Assembly: GCA_963829965.1 (NCBI GenBank) | Contig: CAWHLK010000021.1 | Location: 62,001-126,000, forward strand | DNA length: 64,000 nt | Reading direction: 5' to 3' | Origin: DASXZH01 sp963829965 | Lineage (GTDB): Bacteria > Armatimonadota > Fimbriimonadia > Fimbriimonadales > Fimbriimonadaceae | Program-made: the position numbers and the translations under genes | Notes under the pieces: model-generated | Told to the model about the DNA's origin: nothing | Database searches by the model: none | What the model saw: only the letters and a program-made list of their open reading frames with translations | In this document: positions 1-8,777 of the stretch, in pieces | Layout of the letters: each line of letters starts with the position of its first letter | How positions within the stretch are numbered: the stretch's first letter is position 1

Positions 1-72
1 TTCGGTTGAAAGACTGAGTTGAACGAGCCGTTAGGACTGCCCGACTCAACACGTCGGCTGTCGTTCACCCGC

Positions 73-783
73 CTACTGCCGGGTCAAGGTGACTTCCGTA
101 TTTCCCACCGCGGACTTGTTTGATATCGTGCATTTCACAGGCAAACCATCACTTGTGCTGATGTCGCTGGTGATGGTCCCGCCGCCGCCTGCCACACCGG
201 CAGTTGCGGGCACCGACGTATTGATGGTGACCGTGCCGCCGGCAATCTTGGTAACAGTGTTGTTCATGGTTTGGGCGGGTTGCGCGGGTGCGCCCGGCAA
301 AGTCGATTTAGGAGTAAACGTAGTGGTCCAGGTCTGTCCCACATGAAGGGGGCCTGTGGGGAGCGTAGCGCCCCACATACCGGCGCCGGTGCCTCCTCCG
401 GCTATCATCGATGCGCCTGCACCCGACCCATCGGTCGATAAGACCTTGCCGTGAGTGTCAATCGTCATTCCCGATTCGGTTCCTTTTGCAGCACTGAACA
501 TGGAGCCTAGCGCCCCGCCGCCGGTCACATCGACAATTTTCATTTTAGCGTGGTAGCCCTGAGCGGTTTTGCTGTCGAAAGTCTCTGCCACCGTCATGTT
601 AAGGCTCATGTCCATGGAGCCGCCTGAAGTTTTCAGTGCCATCACGAAGGTGTAAGGGTGATTGAGCTGTGGGTTCAAGACCAGTTCCGATCCTGCGCCG
701 GATGAGAGGGACGAACCACCTTTGCAGCCGCTAAGCGCTAACGCGACTGTGATCAAGGTCGAACACATACCGATTCTGTTCAT
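73..783 (-). CDS. putative lipoprotein, member 1 of a local three-gene paralogous family
   Basis: Predicted 236-residue exported lipoprotein of unknown function. The N-terminus has a lipoprotein signal with lipobox ALSGC (Cys20), so the mature protein is probably membrane-anchored outside the cytoplasm. It shares with the next two genes the pattern LNPxLxxPYxY near the mature N-terminus, a central segment on a GYHA/GFHA motif, a phrase like DTHGKVLS and a VGQTW motif. The three are therefore paralogs that arose by local duplication. I do not recognise a named domain; the chain looks all-beta and rich in Gly, Ser and Thr. It is transcribed leftward, convergent with nothing visible in the window. 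Function cannot be inferred beyond an envelope location. Confidence 0.75.
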   Translation of the reverse strand: MNRIGMCSTLITVALALSGCKGGSSLSSGAGSELVLNPQLNHPYTFVMALKTSGGSMDMSLNMTVAETFDSKTAQGYHAKMKIVDVTGGGALGSMFSAAKGTESGMTIDTHGKVLSTDGSGAGASMIAGGGTGAGMWGATLPTGPLHVGQTWTTTFTPKSTLPGAPAQPAQTMNNTVTKIAGGTVTINTSVPATAGVAGGGGTITSDISTSDGLPVKCTISNKSAVGNTEVTLTRQ

Positions 784-836
784 AGAACATTATATGTGGA
801 CCAGCCGATCCAGGTTGCACAATATTGCGGGAGAAT

Positions 837-1599
837 CTAGGGAGACTTACGTTTGATGTTGCCCGTCATTTTCAGGGTCACGTCCATTCCTGCGGGGCTC
901 ATATTCACTTCGCTCTGAAGTTTCATTTTCGTTAGCGTACCGTCCGTCGAATCGACTTCCGATTCGGATTCAAGATGCATCTTGCCCGTCATCGCAACCG
1001 GCTGTTCAACGGAGAGTGCCTTGTCGGCGGTGGAATCGATCCAGATGAGATTGCCTTGAATGTCCGGTAATTTTGCAGTTAAACGTAATGGTGGCATCGG
1101 CCGACCCCAGCATCTGCTTAAGCTGCGGAGCTACGTCGGCCAGGTTCAGCGTGTAAGTCCAGGTTAGCCCAACCTTCGGAGCATCTTTGGGCAGAAGGAC
1201 GCCTATATAGCCGCCGTTCCCTGTTGCTATTGCGCCGGAGATGCTCGTTGCTTCCTTACCGGACTTCGATTTCGCGGAGAGAACCTTACCGAAGGGATCG
1301 ATTTCCATTTCCACTTCGGTGCCCTTGAGGTCCGGCATTTGATCAGAACCCGTGCCGGTCATTGAGGCATCGGTGATCTTGTCGATAGCGTGGAATCCCT
1401 TGTCCGTTTTTTTGTCAAAGGTCCAGGACTGCTCGAGATGGAAGTCAGAAGACATGTCGCCCGCGGGCCCCGCGTTGGCGGAGATGCTCATATCGGTCAC
1501 ATAATCGTAAGGAATATTGAGCTTGGGGTTGAGGCGAACCACACCCTGACCTTGAGCAGTGACCATGCCGAAGGCGGGAAGCAGCGCAGTCAGAAGCAT
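837..1599 (-). pseudogene. paralog 2 of the exported-protein family, interrupted by one frameshift
   Basis: An exported protein (signal peptide MLLTALLPAFGMVTAQG) is encoded from 1599 to about 1065 in one frame and from about 1065 to 837 in another. The two halves align end to end with the flanking paralogs (RLNPKLNIPYDYV, KGFHA, FGKVLSA, VGLTW; then IDSTADK). Removing one base from the CC pair at 1064-1065 gives a continuous ITDIQGNLIWIDS that matches VTRINLKTVRIDS in the third paralog, so the lesion is a single inserted base. This could be a real recent inactivation or an assembly error; similar events elsewhere in the window favour error. Function unknown. Confidence 0.7.
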
Positions 1600-1745
1600 A
1601 GATCATTGTACGCGGTTTACCGTTAAGGGTGCTTGGCAGGTCGGGACGCTTAATAAATCGTCGCATGATTGTTTGCGCCCTCACCTCATGTTGTTTAAGT
1701 TGGCGGCATCTCTTCATGTTTTATCTGGACTGAAGGACGCCAATA

Positions 1746-2501
1746 ATGAAGAGAGAAATGCAGCCTTCCCGCACGTGGCCGGCAAGCTCCATAGCTTTCC
1801 TGGGATTTATGGCGTTCCTTGTAGGCTGCCGCCATGCAAGCGTGGCGGGGGCCGTGCTTCGGCTAAACCCAGTCTTGGGTTACCCTTATCGCTACACCGT
1901 CGATCTAAGATCGAGGGGAATTTCGGGGCCGAATTACAATGCGAACCAGACGATCACCTTCTATGCGAAAGACAGCAAGGGATTTCACGCGAATGTGTTA
2001 AGCCCCTTGAGTGATTTCCCGTTTAGTGTGATTGCCGACAACCTCGGACACTTTATCGACCGCAACGGGCTTATAGGTCAGGGAAGCGTCCGGCCTGTCA
2101 GCAGCCCGGGAAATGCTTTAGACGGCATATCGTTCCCCCCTGACACGATCCGCGTGGGCTATACATGGTGGACAAACGTGCCGCTATCCGATGTTAGCCC
2201 GGCGCTAGCGAAGACGCCGGAAGTCTTCAGGAGCATGCCGCTGCCACTCAAGAACCGTGTCACGCGCATCAACTTGAAAACGGTGCGGATCGATTCGGTT
2301 GCTTCGAAGAGGTTTTTCGCCCCGCCCCCGAGCAAAGAAATCCTGGACCTGAATCTTGATGCCAAAGCTTATATCAACGAAGAGGATGGGATGCTCCTGA
2401 TGTCGGTAACCCAAATAGGCATTCAAATCTATGGGAAGAAGACGGTCGACGGCCATGTAGAGGCCATTATCACCCAGCTGTCGGCGGAAGACCGAAGCTA
2501 A
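1746..2501 (+). CDS. putative lipoprotein, member 3 of the local paralogous family
   Basis: Predicted 251-residue exported protein, encoded opposite to its two paralogs. The N-terminus is long and basic, then hydrophobic, ending in a lipobox FLVGC (Cys28). The mature part carries the family pattern RLNPVLGYPYRY, KGFHANV and VGYTWW followed by a late IDS motif. An alternative start at Met5 is possible and would give a more typical signal length. It is the most divergent of the three copies and lacks the Gly-rich middle of copy 1. No enzymatic motif is visible. The cluster organisation suggests a duplicated envelope protein, but role and partner are unknown. Confidence 0.7.
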   Translation: MKREMQPSRTWPASSIAFLGFMAFLVGCRHASVAGAVLRLNPVLGYPYRYTVDLRSRGISGPNYNANQTITFYAKDSKGFHANVLSPLSDFPFSVIADNLGHFIDRNGLIGQGSVRPVSSPGNALDGISFPPDTIRVGYTWWTNVPLSDVSPALAKTPEVFRSMPLPLKNRVTRINLKTVRIDSVASKRFFAPPPSKEILDLNLDAKAYINEEDGMLLMSVTQIGIQIYGKKTVDGHVEAIITQLSAEDRS

Positions 2502-2620
2502 CGGCCTTCGCCCTGCCGATAATTCGTTTTCTTCGGGTTCTTTCGCCCTTTGAGGACCGTCTATTTGACGATTGGCGCGAGGGCGGCTTTCTTTTTCTCA
2601 GGGCCAGAAATCGATTTCTA

Positions 2621-3757
2621 ATGCGACCAGAAAATTTGTTTGAAAATCAGGCGACCATAAAGGTCTTTGGTGTGGGTGGGGGCGGAAACAATGCGGTCAA
2701 TCGGATGATCGAAACCGGCGTCGCGGGTGTCAACTTTGTGGCACTCAATGCGGACGCCCAGGCGCTGAGCATGTCCTTGGCGCCGACCAAGATTCAGATC
2801 GGCTCGGTGGCAACCCGAGGGCTTGGCGCAGGCGGCGATCCCGCAGTGGGAGAGGCTGCGGCGCTTGAGAGCCAAGAGCGGATCATGACCGAACTTGATG
2901 GCGCGGACATGGTTTTTATCACCGCGGGCATGGGGGGAGGAACCGGAACCGGCGCGGCCCCGATTATTGCCGAAATGGCGAGGCGGATGGGCATTTTGAC
3001 CGTCGGCGTGGTCACCAAGCCATTTCTCTTCGAGGGCCCGAAGCGTGGTCGCTTGGCCGAGGAGGGCGCTGCCCGGCTTAAGAGACATGTGGACACGCTG
3101 GTAACCGTGCCCAACGACAAACTCGTTGGAGTGGTAGACCGCCGCGCCACGATGCAACAAGCTTTTCTTGCCGCTGACGACGTGCTGCGCCAGGGCGTGC
3201 AAGGCATCAGCGACATCATTCTCCTGCCCGGAACGATCAACGTGGATTTTGCCGATGTGCGAAGCGTGATGACGAACGCAGGCGCGGCGCTGATGGGCCT
3301 TGGGCATGCAGTCGGCGAAGATCGGGCGAGGCGAGCTGCCGAGGCCGCCGCAACAAGCCCATTATTGGAGACCAGCATCCGGGGCGCCAAGAGGCTCTTA
3401 ATCAACATCACGGCCGGAATGGATTTCAGCATAGGCGAGGCTCATGACGCAATGGCCTACATTATGCAGTTCGTGGATCCGGAGAACGCGGATATCATCA
3501 TGGGACACGTAATGCGAGAAAGCCCGAACGGCGAGGTTCAAGTCACACTGCTCGCCGCAGGAATGGATTCGGCAGTTGCTCCGGCTGCAGACACGGGGGT
3601 CTTCTATACCGCTCCAGCGGTGAAGGAGTCTTTCATTGTTCCCGACCTCGACTTTACACCCCCGCCCGCGCCCATGAATGCGAACGGAGCACCGGTTGAC
3701 TTGGATGACATCGACCTGGATATTCCAACGTTCCTTCGCCGAGCGAAGGGCACTTAA
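2621..3757 (+). CDS. ftsZ: cell division protein FtsZ
   Basis: Tubulin-like GTPase that polymerises into the cytokinetic Z ring at midcell. The 378 residues contain the N-terminal nucleotide-binding GGGGNNAVNRM segment (19-29), the tubulin signature GGGTGTG (105-111), and the T7 synergy loop NVDFADV (207-213) that completes the GTPase site of the neighbouring subunit. A short acidic linker leads to the conserved C-terminal peptide DIPTFLRR, the usual docking site for FtsA or other anchors. The start codon directly precedes the expected N-terminus; the upstream ribosome-binding site is weak. No other division or cell-wall (dcw) gene is adjacent. The gene is followed by a strong intrinsic terminator. 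Confidence 0.97.
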   Translation: MRPENLFENQATIKVFGVGGGGNNAVNRMIETGVAGVNFVALNADAQALSMSLAPTKIQIGSVATRGLGAGGDPAVGEAAALESQERIMTELDGADMVFITAGMGGGTGTGAAPIIAEMARRMGILTVGVVTKPFLFEGPKRGRLAEEGAARLKRHVDTLVTVPNDKLVGVVDRRATMQQAFLAADDVLRQGVQGISDIILLPGTINVDFADVRSVMTNAGAALMGLGHAVGEDRARRAAEAAATSPLLETSIRGAKRLLINITAGMDFSIGEAHDAMAYIMQFVDPENADIIMGHVMRESPNGEVQVTLLAAGMDSAVAPAADTGVFYTAPAVKESFIVPDLDFTPPPAPMNANGAPVDLDDIDLDIPTFLRRAKGT

Positions 3758-3785
3758 AGCAGCTTCTCCCTACTGGTCCAACGTT

Positions 3786-3815
3786 GCCCCGCCGCAAGGC
3801 GGGGCTCGTTTTTTT
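3786..3815 (+). terminator. rho-independent terminator of ftsZ
   Basis: Perfect 8-bp GC-rich stem (GCCCCGCC / GGCGGGGC) with a GCAA tetraloop at 3786-3805, followed by TCG and a run of seven T. It lies about 30 bases after the ftsZ stop codon. Confidence 0.93.
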
Positions 3816-3975
3816 AAGGGGAGTTGGTGGCGGAGGGTTCTGATTTTGCAATAGAGACCACGCTCTCAGGCATGTGGCTGTTGAGGCATATTGGGGAGTG
3901 GAAGAGTGAAGGCAATACCGTGCACCTTCACTATATAAGCTTTGACAGTCCCCAAATCGCCTTGGACCGAGTGGC

Positions 3976-5175
3976 CTAATGGGCGCCGTTAAAAGCGGGC
4001 TGAGGGGCAATTTCCGCACACGTAGCGCCGCCGGCGAAGATGGGTGCATCAAGTAGAACATGCCGGTACGTGTCTTGGTTCGGGGCATCCAGCCGTTCAA
4101 TGATGAGTTCGGCTGCGACTTGGCCGATTCGTTCGAAATCCTGTGCGCAAGTGGTGAGTGGGCCGCCTCCCGGAAGCCATCGCAGCATGCCGTCGAAGCC
4201 CACTACGGACATGTGTCCCGGCACGGAGAGCTTTCTCGCGGCCAGCGCTTCCATCACCTGCAGGGCAAGCATATCGTTAATGCAGAAGATTGCGGTGGGC
4301 GGGTTTTCTTGCGCTAATAGGTGGTCGAGAGCCATTTCGACTCCGACCGGATCGTCGATCGCATCTCGATAGATCAGTTCCTCGCGAAGCTCGAGGCCGC
4401 CCTCGCGAATCGCGCGGCGGTAGCCGGCTTCCCGCCCAATGACGCTTGAAACGGGTTCGGTATTGGAAATGAGGGCCACGCTACGGTGGCCAAGATCCAG
4501 CAGATGTCGGACCGCGCGGCGCGAGCAGCCTTCGTTATCGGTCCCCACAAAATCGCCTGGAAAGCCTGCCGGCGGCATCCGGTCCACAAAAACGATCGGC
4601 ACTTGAGCGGCGCGGAGTTCCTGGACGACAGGAAGATTTGTTTCGGCTCCCAGATAATAGGTCACGATGCCGGCTTCTTCATGGTCGTTCAAAACCGAGC
4701 GGAAAAATGCAGCCTCGGATTCCAACACGGCAGGCCAAGCCAGCCCTACCGCGCTGGCAACGACCAGGCGCACGTCTGGCCCGGTGGCAGCCGCCTGGAT
4801 GCCTCTTAAGATTGAGGCCGCCGCATAGTCGCCTGGGTTCGGCCACAACCAAATGGCAATGTGCCGTTTTCCAACATTCCGCCTCCTTACCGGCGTATCC
4901 GCCAAGCCCTTTACAACGGGACGGCAGCGAGGCTTCGCCTCGATGATGCCTCTTCCGGCGAGCACAGTCAACGCCGAGCGAACAACTACGCGGCTGACTC
5001 CAAGCTCTGAGGAAAGCTGGCGCTCACTTGGCATGGCGTGTCCTGACGGAAACGCACCTGAAGCTATTTTCGCGTTGAGTTGTTCGACGATCTTTCCGAC
5101 CAGCCGAGATTCCAAGGTTAAAGACCTCAATCGAGCACCTTCTCTAGAGGGCGGCTGTTCCGGTTTCGACAACAC
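3976..5175 (-). CDS. GntR-type HTH transcriptional regulator with LacI-type sugar-binding domain
   Basis: Predicted repressor of a sugar-related operon. The first ~90 residues form a GntR winged helix-turn-helix (PSERQLSSELGVSRVVVRSAL). The rest is a periplasmic-binding-protein-like effector domain of the LacI/GalR kind (HIAIWLWPNPGDY at its start, GTDNEGCSRRAVRHLLDLGHRSVALIS, GREAGYRRAI, AIFCINDMLALQVMEAL, VVGFDG). This hybrid architecture is the one found in the arabinose repressor AraR, and an araA gene lies 12 kb away, but a direct link is only a guess. It is divergent from the VOC gene, and a 21-bp-period direct repeat in the shared intergenic region is a plausible operator. Confidence 0.9.
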   Translation of the reverse strand: MLSKPEQPPSREGARLRSLTLESRLVGKIVEQLNAKIASGAFPSGHAMPSERQLSSELGVSRVVVRSALTVLAGRGIIEAKPRCRPVVKGLADTPVRRRNVGKRHIAIWLWPNPGDYAAASILRGIQAAATGPDVRLVVASAVGLAWPAVLESEAAFFRSVLNDHEEAGIVTYYLGAETNLPVVQELRAAQVPIVFVDRMPPAGFPGDFVGTDNEGCSRRAVRHLLDLGHRSVALISNTEPVSSVIGREAGYRRAIREGGLELREELIYRDAIDDPVGVEMALDHLLAQENPPTAIFCINDMLALQVMEALAARKLSVPGHMSVVGFDGMLRWLPGGGPLTTCAQDFERIGQVAAELIIERLDAPNQDTYRHVLLDAPIFAGGATCAEIAPQPAFNGAH

Positions 5176-5235
5176 ATATTAAAAAGCTGGGAAGACCAAC
5201 TGCGGATATCCACAGGTGAATATATGTAGAATCGC

Positions 5236-5275
5236 ACATTTTGGTCTAAAAAGGCGACATTTTGGTTCGAAAAGG
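5236..5275. promoter_or_regulatory. tandem operator-like repeat, period 21 bp
   Basis: Two near-identical 19-base copies, ACATTTTGGT followed by CTAAAAAGG (5236-5254) and TCGAAAAGG (5257-5275), are spaced exactly 21 bp apart, about two helical turns. Each has a TTTT...AAAA imperfect dyad. They sit between the divergent regulator gene (start 5175) and the VOC gene (start 5377), which suggests autoregulation or control of both genes. Confidence 0.5.
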
Positions 5276-5376
5276 GTACGAATAACGTGTTGGCCAGGGG
5301 TGCAGGTTATCTTCTTCCAACATCTGGGTCCGTTTCGGCGGAATCGAAGCTTTCGGACAACCGTCCAACCATTGAT

Positions 5377-5754
5377 ATGGCGACAAAACTGGACCACTGT
5401 GTGATCCACGTTACGGACTGGCGGATTTCGAACCGGTTTTACGCGCAGGTAGTGGGAGCCGAGTTGGTCCAACGCGGGAACGGCTGGGCTTACCGGTTCG
5501 GAGAGACTCAACTGAACGTCCATGGTCCCGGCATGAACCCGACGCCTTTGGCGCGGATCCCTGTCGCGCCAGGCAACAGCGATCTGTGTTTCGAATGGAC
5601 GGGCACGGCGGCGGAAGCGCAACGGCACCTGGAAGCGAACAGAGTTGACGTTGAAATAGGCCCCGTTCCGCGCAACGGCGCCAAGGGGCCGGGAACGAGC
5701 CTTTACTTCCGGGACCCGGACGGCTCGCTCCTTGAGTTTATTTGCTATGGCTAG
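5377..5754 (+). CDS. VOC (glyoxalase/bleomycin resistance/dioxygenase) family protein
   Basis: Small metal-dependent VOC-fold protein of 125 residues. It opens with KLDHCVIHVTDWRISNRFYAQVVGAE, the first beta-alpha-beta unit with a metal-binding His, and ends with SLYFRDPDGSLLEFICY, where the Glu of LLEF is the usual last metal ligand. I chose the ATG at 5377 (MATKLDHC) because the family starts there; a GTG at 5287 would add 30 residues without homology-like content. Substrate is not predictable: the family includes virulence-type dioxygenases, glyoxalases and antibiotic-binding proteins. It is divergent from the GntR/LacI-type regulator. Confidence 0.85.
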   Translation: MATKLDHCVIHVTDWRISNRFYAQVVGAELVQRGNGWAYRFGETQLNVHGPGMNPTPLARIPVAPGNSDLCFEWTGTAAEAQRHLEANRVDVEIGPVPRNGAKGPGTSLYFRDPDGSLLEFICYG

Positions 5755-5772
5755 CTGCGACGCCTTTGACGA

Positions 5773-7164
5773 CTATTTCCGCATGGCTACTTGGGGCGAA
5801 GACGTTGGCGTCGCGGCGCCGGGATGATTCAGAGTTCCCAGATACGTCTGAAGCGCGAGTACCTCGTCGTTTGTGCCAACCAGTTGCGGCATAAAGGCGT
5901 GGTAGGGAGCGTCCGACTTTGGATCTCTGAGCATCGTTAAGATGTTGCCGATCGCCTTGTCGTCGCGATCCTCCAGAAACTTCTTCATCGACCGGTAACC
6001 GTTTATCGTGTGGCAGCTCATACATTGGCCGCGAAACATCGCCTCTCCCCTCTGTAGAAGTGTCGCGCCGCCGCCGGGAGTCCACATAGACTCCGTTAGG
6101 TAACCGTCTCGGTTGAGCCGATCGATATCCTTGATCCGAACTCCGTTCGAATACATGTAGGAGCCAATTACGAAGGGCTTGCGGATCGCTTCCCGCGCGT
6201 ATTCGGTTGCGCCGGTGGCACAGAGGGCAAGAAACAGCACGGACACCGCATGACCGAACGTGAAGTCCTTGGGATACCGGTAGGCGAAGAGATAGGCCAC
6301 GCCTGCTATGGTCGCTGTAGAGATCACCGAGATCAGGCCGATGCGTGTAACCTGGGTAAACGCGCCGGAACCGATCGTTGTCATGCCAAGCTCAAGCAGA
6401 TGCTTGTTCTGGGTAGGAACCATCAGGATGTACCAGATGAAGGCGAACGGCATGAGCAGGAACGAAGGCGCCAGCCAGGTCGTGCTCCATCGAATGAGGC
6501 GCGACTTCGCTTCGCCATACTGCTCGTCGTCCAGCTTTGAGAGCGATACGAGTGCCCAGACTCCGGCGAGCGAGAGGCAGGCCAATACTCGCAGAACCAG
6601 GCTTGGGAAATAGGTTGGATTGAAGAAGGCATACCAGAAGTACGCCGATTCGTGTCCCGTGCCCGCGACGGAAAGCCAAGTGCCTCCGGGGGTGAGCATG
6701 AACGTAAGAATGCCGTTGATGATGACGAGGGTCAAGACTGATGCACCCGCGTAGACCCAGCCAACTTTCATGTGAACGGCATCGGAAACTCTGTTCCAAC
6801 TGTAGTAGTACACAGCGGCAGCAGTCAGTTCGATCATGAAGAAGACCCATTCGATAGCCCACCCAAAAACGAAGTTGTGAATGAGCGCGCTGGTGGCTTC
6901 GGGCTGAACGAGGCCGATGGCGAACCAGATGCCTACGCCGGAAACGGTTCCGAAAACGCCGGTCAGCAGGAGAAAGAATCTTGAGTGCTGCTCAATCAGT
7001 GGCAACCAGTCCCGTCGCCCTTCCTTAATCGCCTTGCGCTCGGCGATGGCAAGGTAGAGACCTCCGCCTACTGCAAAATGGGAAATCATCACGTGAAAGA
7101 TGGCGATGATTCCTACGACCCAGGGAAGGCCGATTCCAGGGACCTCCCAGACCGGATAGTTCAT
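5773..7164 (-). CDS. CydA-like membrane oxidase/reductase subunit fused to C-terminal cytochrome c
   Basis: Last gene of a four-gene respiratory operon. The 463-residue protein begins with about nine hydrophobic helices resembling subunit I of cytochrome bd (FHVMISHFAVGGGLYLA near residues 23-39, AIEWVFFMIELTA near 103-115). It then has a periplasmic cytochrome c domain with haem-binding CMSCH at 381-385 and a likely axial Met in AFMPQL. CydA-related proteins with a terminal haem c form a distinct branch of the bd superfamily (called OR-C in published surveys). Its members often lack the quinol-binding Q-loop and may accept electrons through cytochrome c. No CydB is adjacent. The terminal acceptor is unknown: oxygen reduction is possible but unproved. 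Confidence 0.85.
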   Translation of the reverse strand: MNYPVWEVPGIGLPWVVGIIAIFHVMISHFAVGGGLYLAIAERKAIKEGRRDWLPLIEQHSRFFLLLTGVFGTVSGVGIWFAIGLVQPEATSALIHNFVFGWAIEWVFFMIELTAAAVYYYSWNRVSDAVHMKVGWVYAGASVLTLVIINGILTFMLTPGGTWLSVAGTGHESAYFWYAFFNPTYFPSLVLRVLACLSLAGVWALVSLSKLDDEQYGEAKSRLIRWSTTWLAPSFLLMPFAFIWYILMVPTQNKHLLELGMTTIGSGAFTQVTRIGLISVISTATIAGVAYLFAYRYPKDFTFGHAVSVLFLALCATGATEYAREAIRKPFVIGSYMYSNGVRIKDIDRLNRDGYLTESMWTPGGGATLLQRGEAMFRGQCMSCHTINGYRSMKKFLEDRDDKAIGNILTMLRDPKSDAPYHAFMPQLVGTNDEVLALQTYLGTLNHPGAATPTSSPQVAMRK

Positions 7165-7210
7165 AACGTCGTCTCCTTAAGTTCGTTCATGGATAGTCTC
7201 AAATCGGTCA

Positions 7211-8278
7211 TCATGCGGCTCCGTAGCCATAAAGGGTCGTCAACACCAAGATGGCGATAACGAGCAAGCCGAAATAGGTCACCTTGCGTCCCCGGCGCCC
7301 GCCCTCGGTTTTGGTATCGAAGATTGGAACGAAGAACCAGAGGAGCAAGCCGACCGTAAACAGTGTCATCCCTATCGCCTCTCCAATCCCGCCTGGGATG
7401 ATCCGTCCAATGATCTTGAGTGTTGCGAAAGAGCTCATGAAGTACCACTCCGGATGGATGCCCGCAGGAGCGGGAGCCAAGGGATCGCCCGCCGCTCCGA
7501 GTTGGGGAGGAAAGAACGAAGCGAAGATCGCGATGACATTCAGCGTGACAAGCCACATCGCCAGATCCTTGATCATGAAGTTGGGGAAGAAGGGAATCGA
7601 TTTCCGGGACGGCTCTGACCTCGCTTCTTCGCTCTCCGGTAGGGCGTTGCCGTGTTTTTGAACGAGGTAGAGGTGGAATAGAAGAATGGGGATGAAGATC
7701 AGCGGCAGCACCACGGCATGGAGGGCAAAGAAGCGCTGTACGGTCACGTCGGAGACTTCAAGGCCGCCTCGAACGAGATTGGCGAGGGCGTGGCCCACCA
7801 ATGGAAGGTTCTCCGGCATTGCGAGGCCAACCTTAGTGGCCGCATAGGAGAGTTGATCCATCGGCAGGAGGTAGCCGCTGAACCCAAAAACCAAACCGAT
7901 CAACAAGAGAACCATTCCCGACCACCAGCCAAACTCGCGTGGCTGCCGGTAAGCCTTCATAAAGAAGACCGAGAACATGTGGGTGAAGACGGATACAAGG
8001 AAAAGCGTTGCGGACCAACTGTGGGCCGAGCGAATAAGCCAACCGAAGTGGATATCGTAGGTAATTTGGCGAACAGAGTCGTACGCGTCGGTGCCTGGCT
8101 TGTAGTAGATCAGCAGTAAGACGCCGGTAAGAATCTGCACGATGAAGCAGAACAGGGAGATGCCGCCCCAGTAATACCAAAACGAGTAACGGTGAAGCGG
8201 AACAGTCTTTTTATGGGCGAACGCCTTGAGTTCCGCCAATCCTAGTCGTTCATCCCAATAATCCGATTTCTTAGCCAT
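7211..8278 (-). CDS. cytochrome b of a Rieske/cytochrome b (bc-type) complex
   Basis: Integral membrane quinol:acceptor oxidoreductase subunit, 355 residues, carrying both the haem-binding half and the subunit-IV-like half in one chain. Paired haem ligands are His86/His100 (HSWSATL...FTH) and His187/His202. The 14 residues between the second pair match the b6-type rather than the mitochondrial spacing. The Qo-site motif PEWY is at 276-279. It lies 4 bases downstream of the Rieske gene and 46 bases upstream of the CydA-like/cytochrome c gene, all on one transcript. No separate cytochrome c1 or f gene is present, so electrons probably leave through the haem c of the downstream protein. Confidence 0.95.
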   Translation of the reverse strand: MAKKSDYWDERLGLAELKAFAHKKTVPLHRYSFWYYWGGISLFCFIVQILTGVLLLIYYKPGTDAYDSVRQITYDIHFGWLIRSAHSWSATLFLVSVFTHMFSVFFMKAYRQPREFGWWSGMVLLLIGLVFGFSGYLLPMDQLSYAATKVGLAMPENLPLVGHALANLVRGGLEVSDVTVQRFFALHAVVLPLIFIPILLFHLYLVQKHGNALPESEEARSEPSRKSIPFFPNFMIKDLAMWLVTLNVIAIFASFFPPQLGAAGDPLAPAPAGIHPEWYFMSSFATLKIIGRIIPGGIGEAIGMTLFTVGLLLWFFVPIFDTKTEGGRRGRKVTYFGLLVIAILVLTTLYGYGAA

Positions 8279-8282
8279 TCGT

Positions 8283-8777
8283 TTAAGCCCTCGACACCAA
8301 AACTGAACCCTTGGACACGGTAACCACGAACTTGGTCAGCGGCTTTGGCGGCGGACCAGCAATGTTTTGGCCCGTGTGTGGGTCGTATTGACCGCCGTGG
8401 CACGCACAGGCGATCCTCTGCAATTCGGGGTGATATTGGACCGTGCATCCCAAGTGAGTGCACACCGCGTTGAACGCGACCCATTCGCCGCTGTCGTGAT
8501 GGATCAGCATGGCTGGATAGGGGCCAAACTTGAACATCAGGACGGAGCCTTTGGGCAATGTATCCGCGCCCTTCAAGGTCACATCTTTAATCGCGGCAAG
8601 AGCGACTGCCTTTTCGACAGGCGACTCCAAATAGCGGTAGACCGGATAGCCGATGGCCGCGGCGTATACCGCGCACATCCCGCCCACAGCTACCTTTACG
8701 AAGCTGCGCCGGCTGACTTCCGGGTTGGCACTTTCGGGCACTCCGGCAAGATCTTCGACGGTTGTTATTTTGCTCAT
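8283..8777 (-). CDS. Rieske [2Fe-2S] iron-sulfur protein
   Basis: Electron-transfer subunit of the bc-type complex, 164 residues from the chosen start. A twin-arginine-like segment RRSFVKV (23-29) precedes one transmembrane helix. The cluster is bound by Cys106 and His108 (CTHLGC) and by Cys124 and His127 (CACHGGQ); Cys111 and Cys126 should form the supporting disulfide. I chose the ATG at 8777 because it overlaps the stop of the upstream gene as ATGA, which is typical translational coupling. A longer reading frame exists but would overlap the upstream gene by 140 bases. Confidence 0.95.
   Translation of the reverse strand: MSKITTVEDLAGVPESANPEVSRRSFVKVAVGGMCAVYAAAIGYPVYRYLESPVEKAVALAAIKDVTLKGADTLPKGSVLMFKFGPYPAMLIHHDSGEWVAFNAVCTHLGCTVQYHPELQRIACACHGGQYDPHTGQNIAGPPPKPLTKFVVTVSKGSVLVSRA

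Noticed and set aside
2540..2612. Possible terminator or leader between the third paralog and ftsZ (CGCCCT...AGGGCG followed by a T-rich stretch)
   Set aside because: The 6-bp stem has a ~36-base loop and the T-rich stretch is broken by C residues; too weak to list as a feature.
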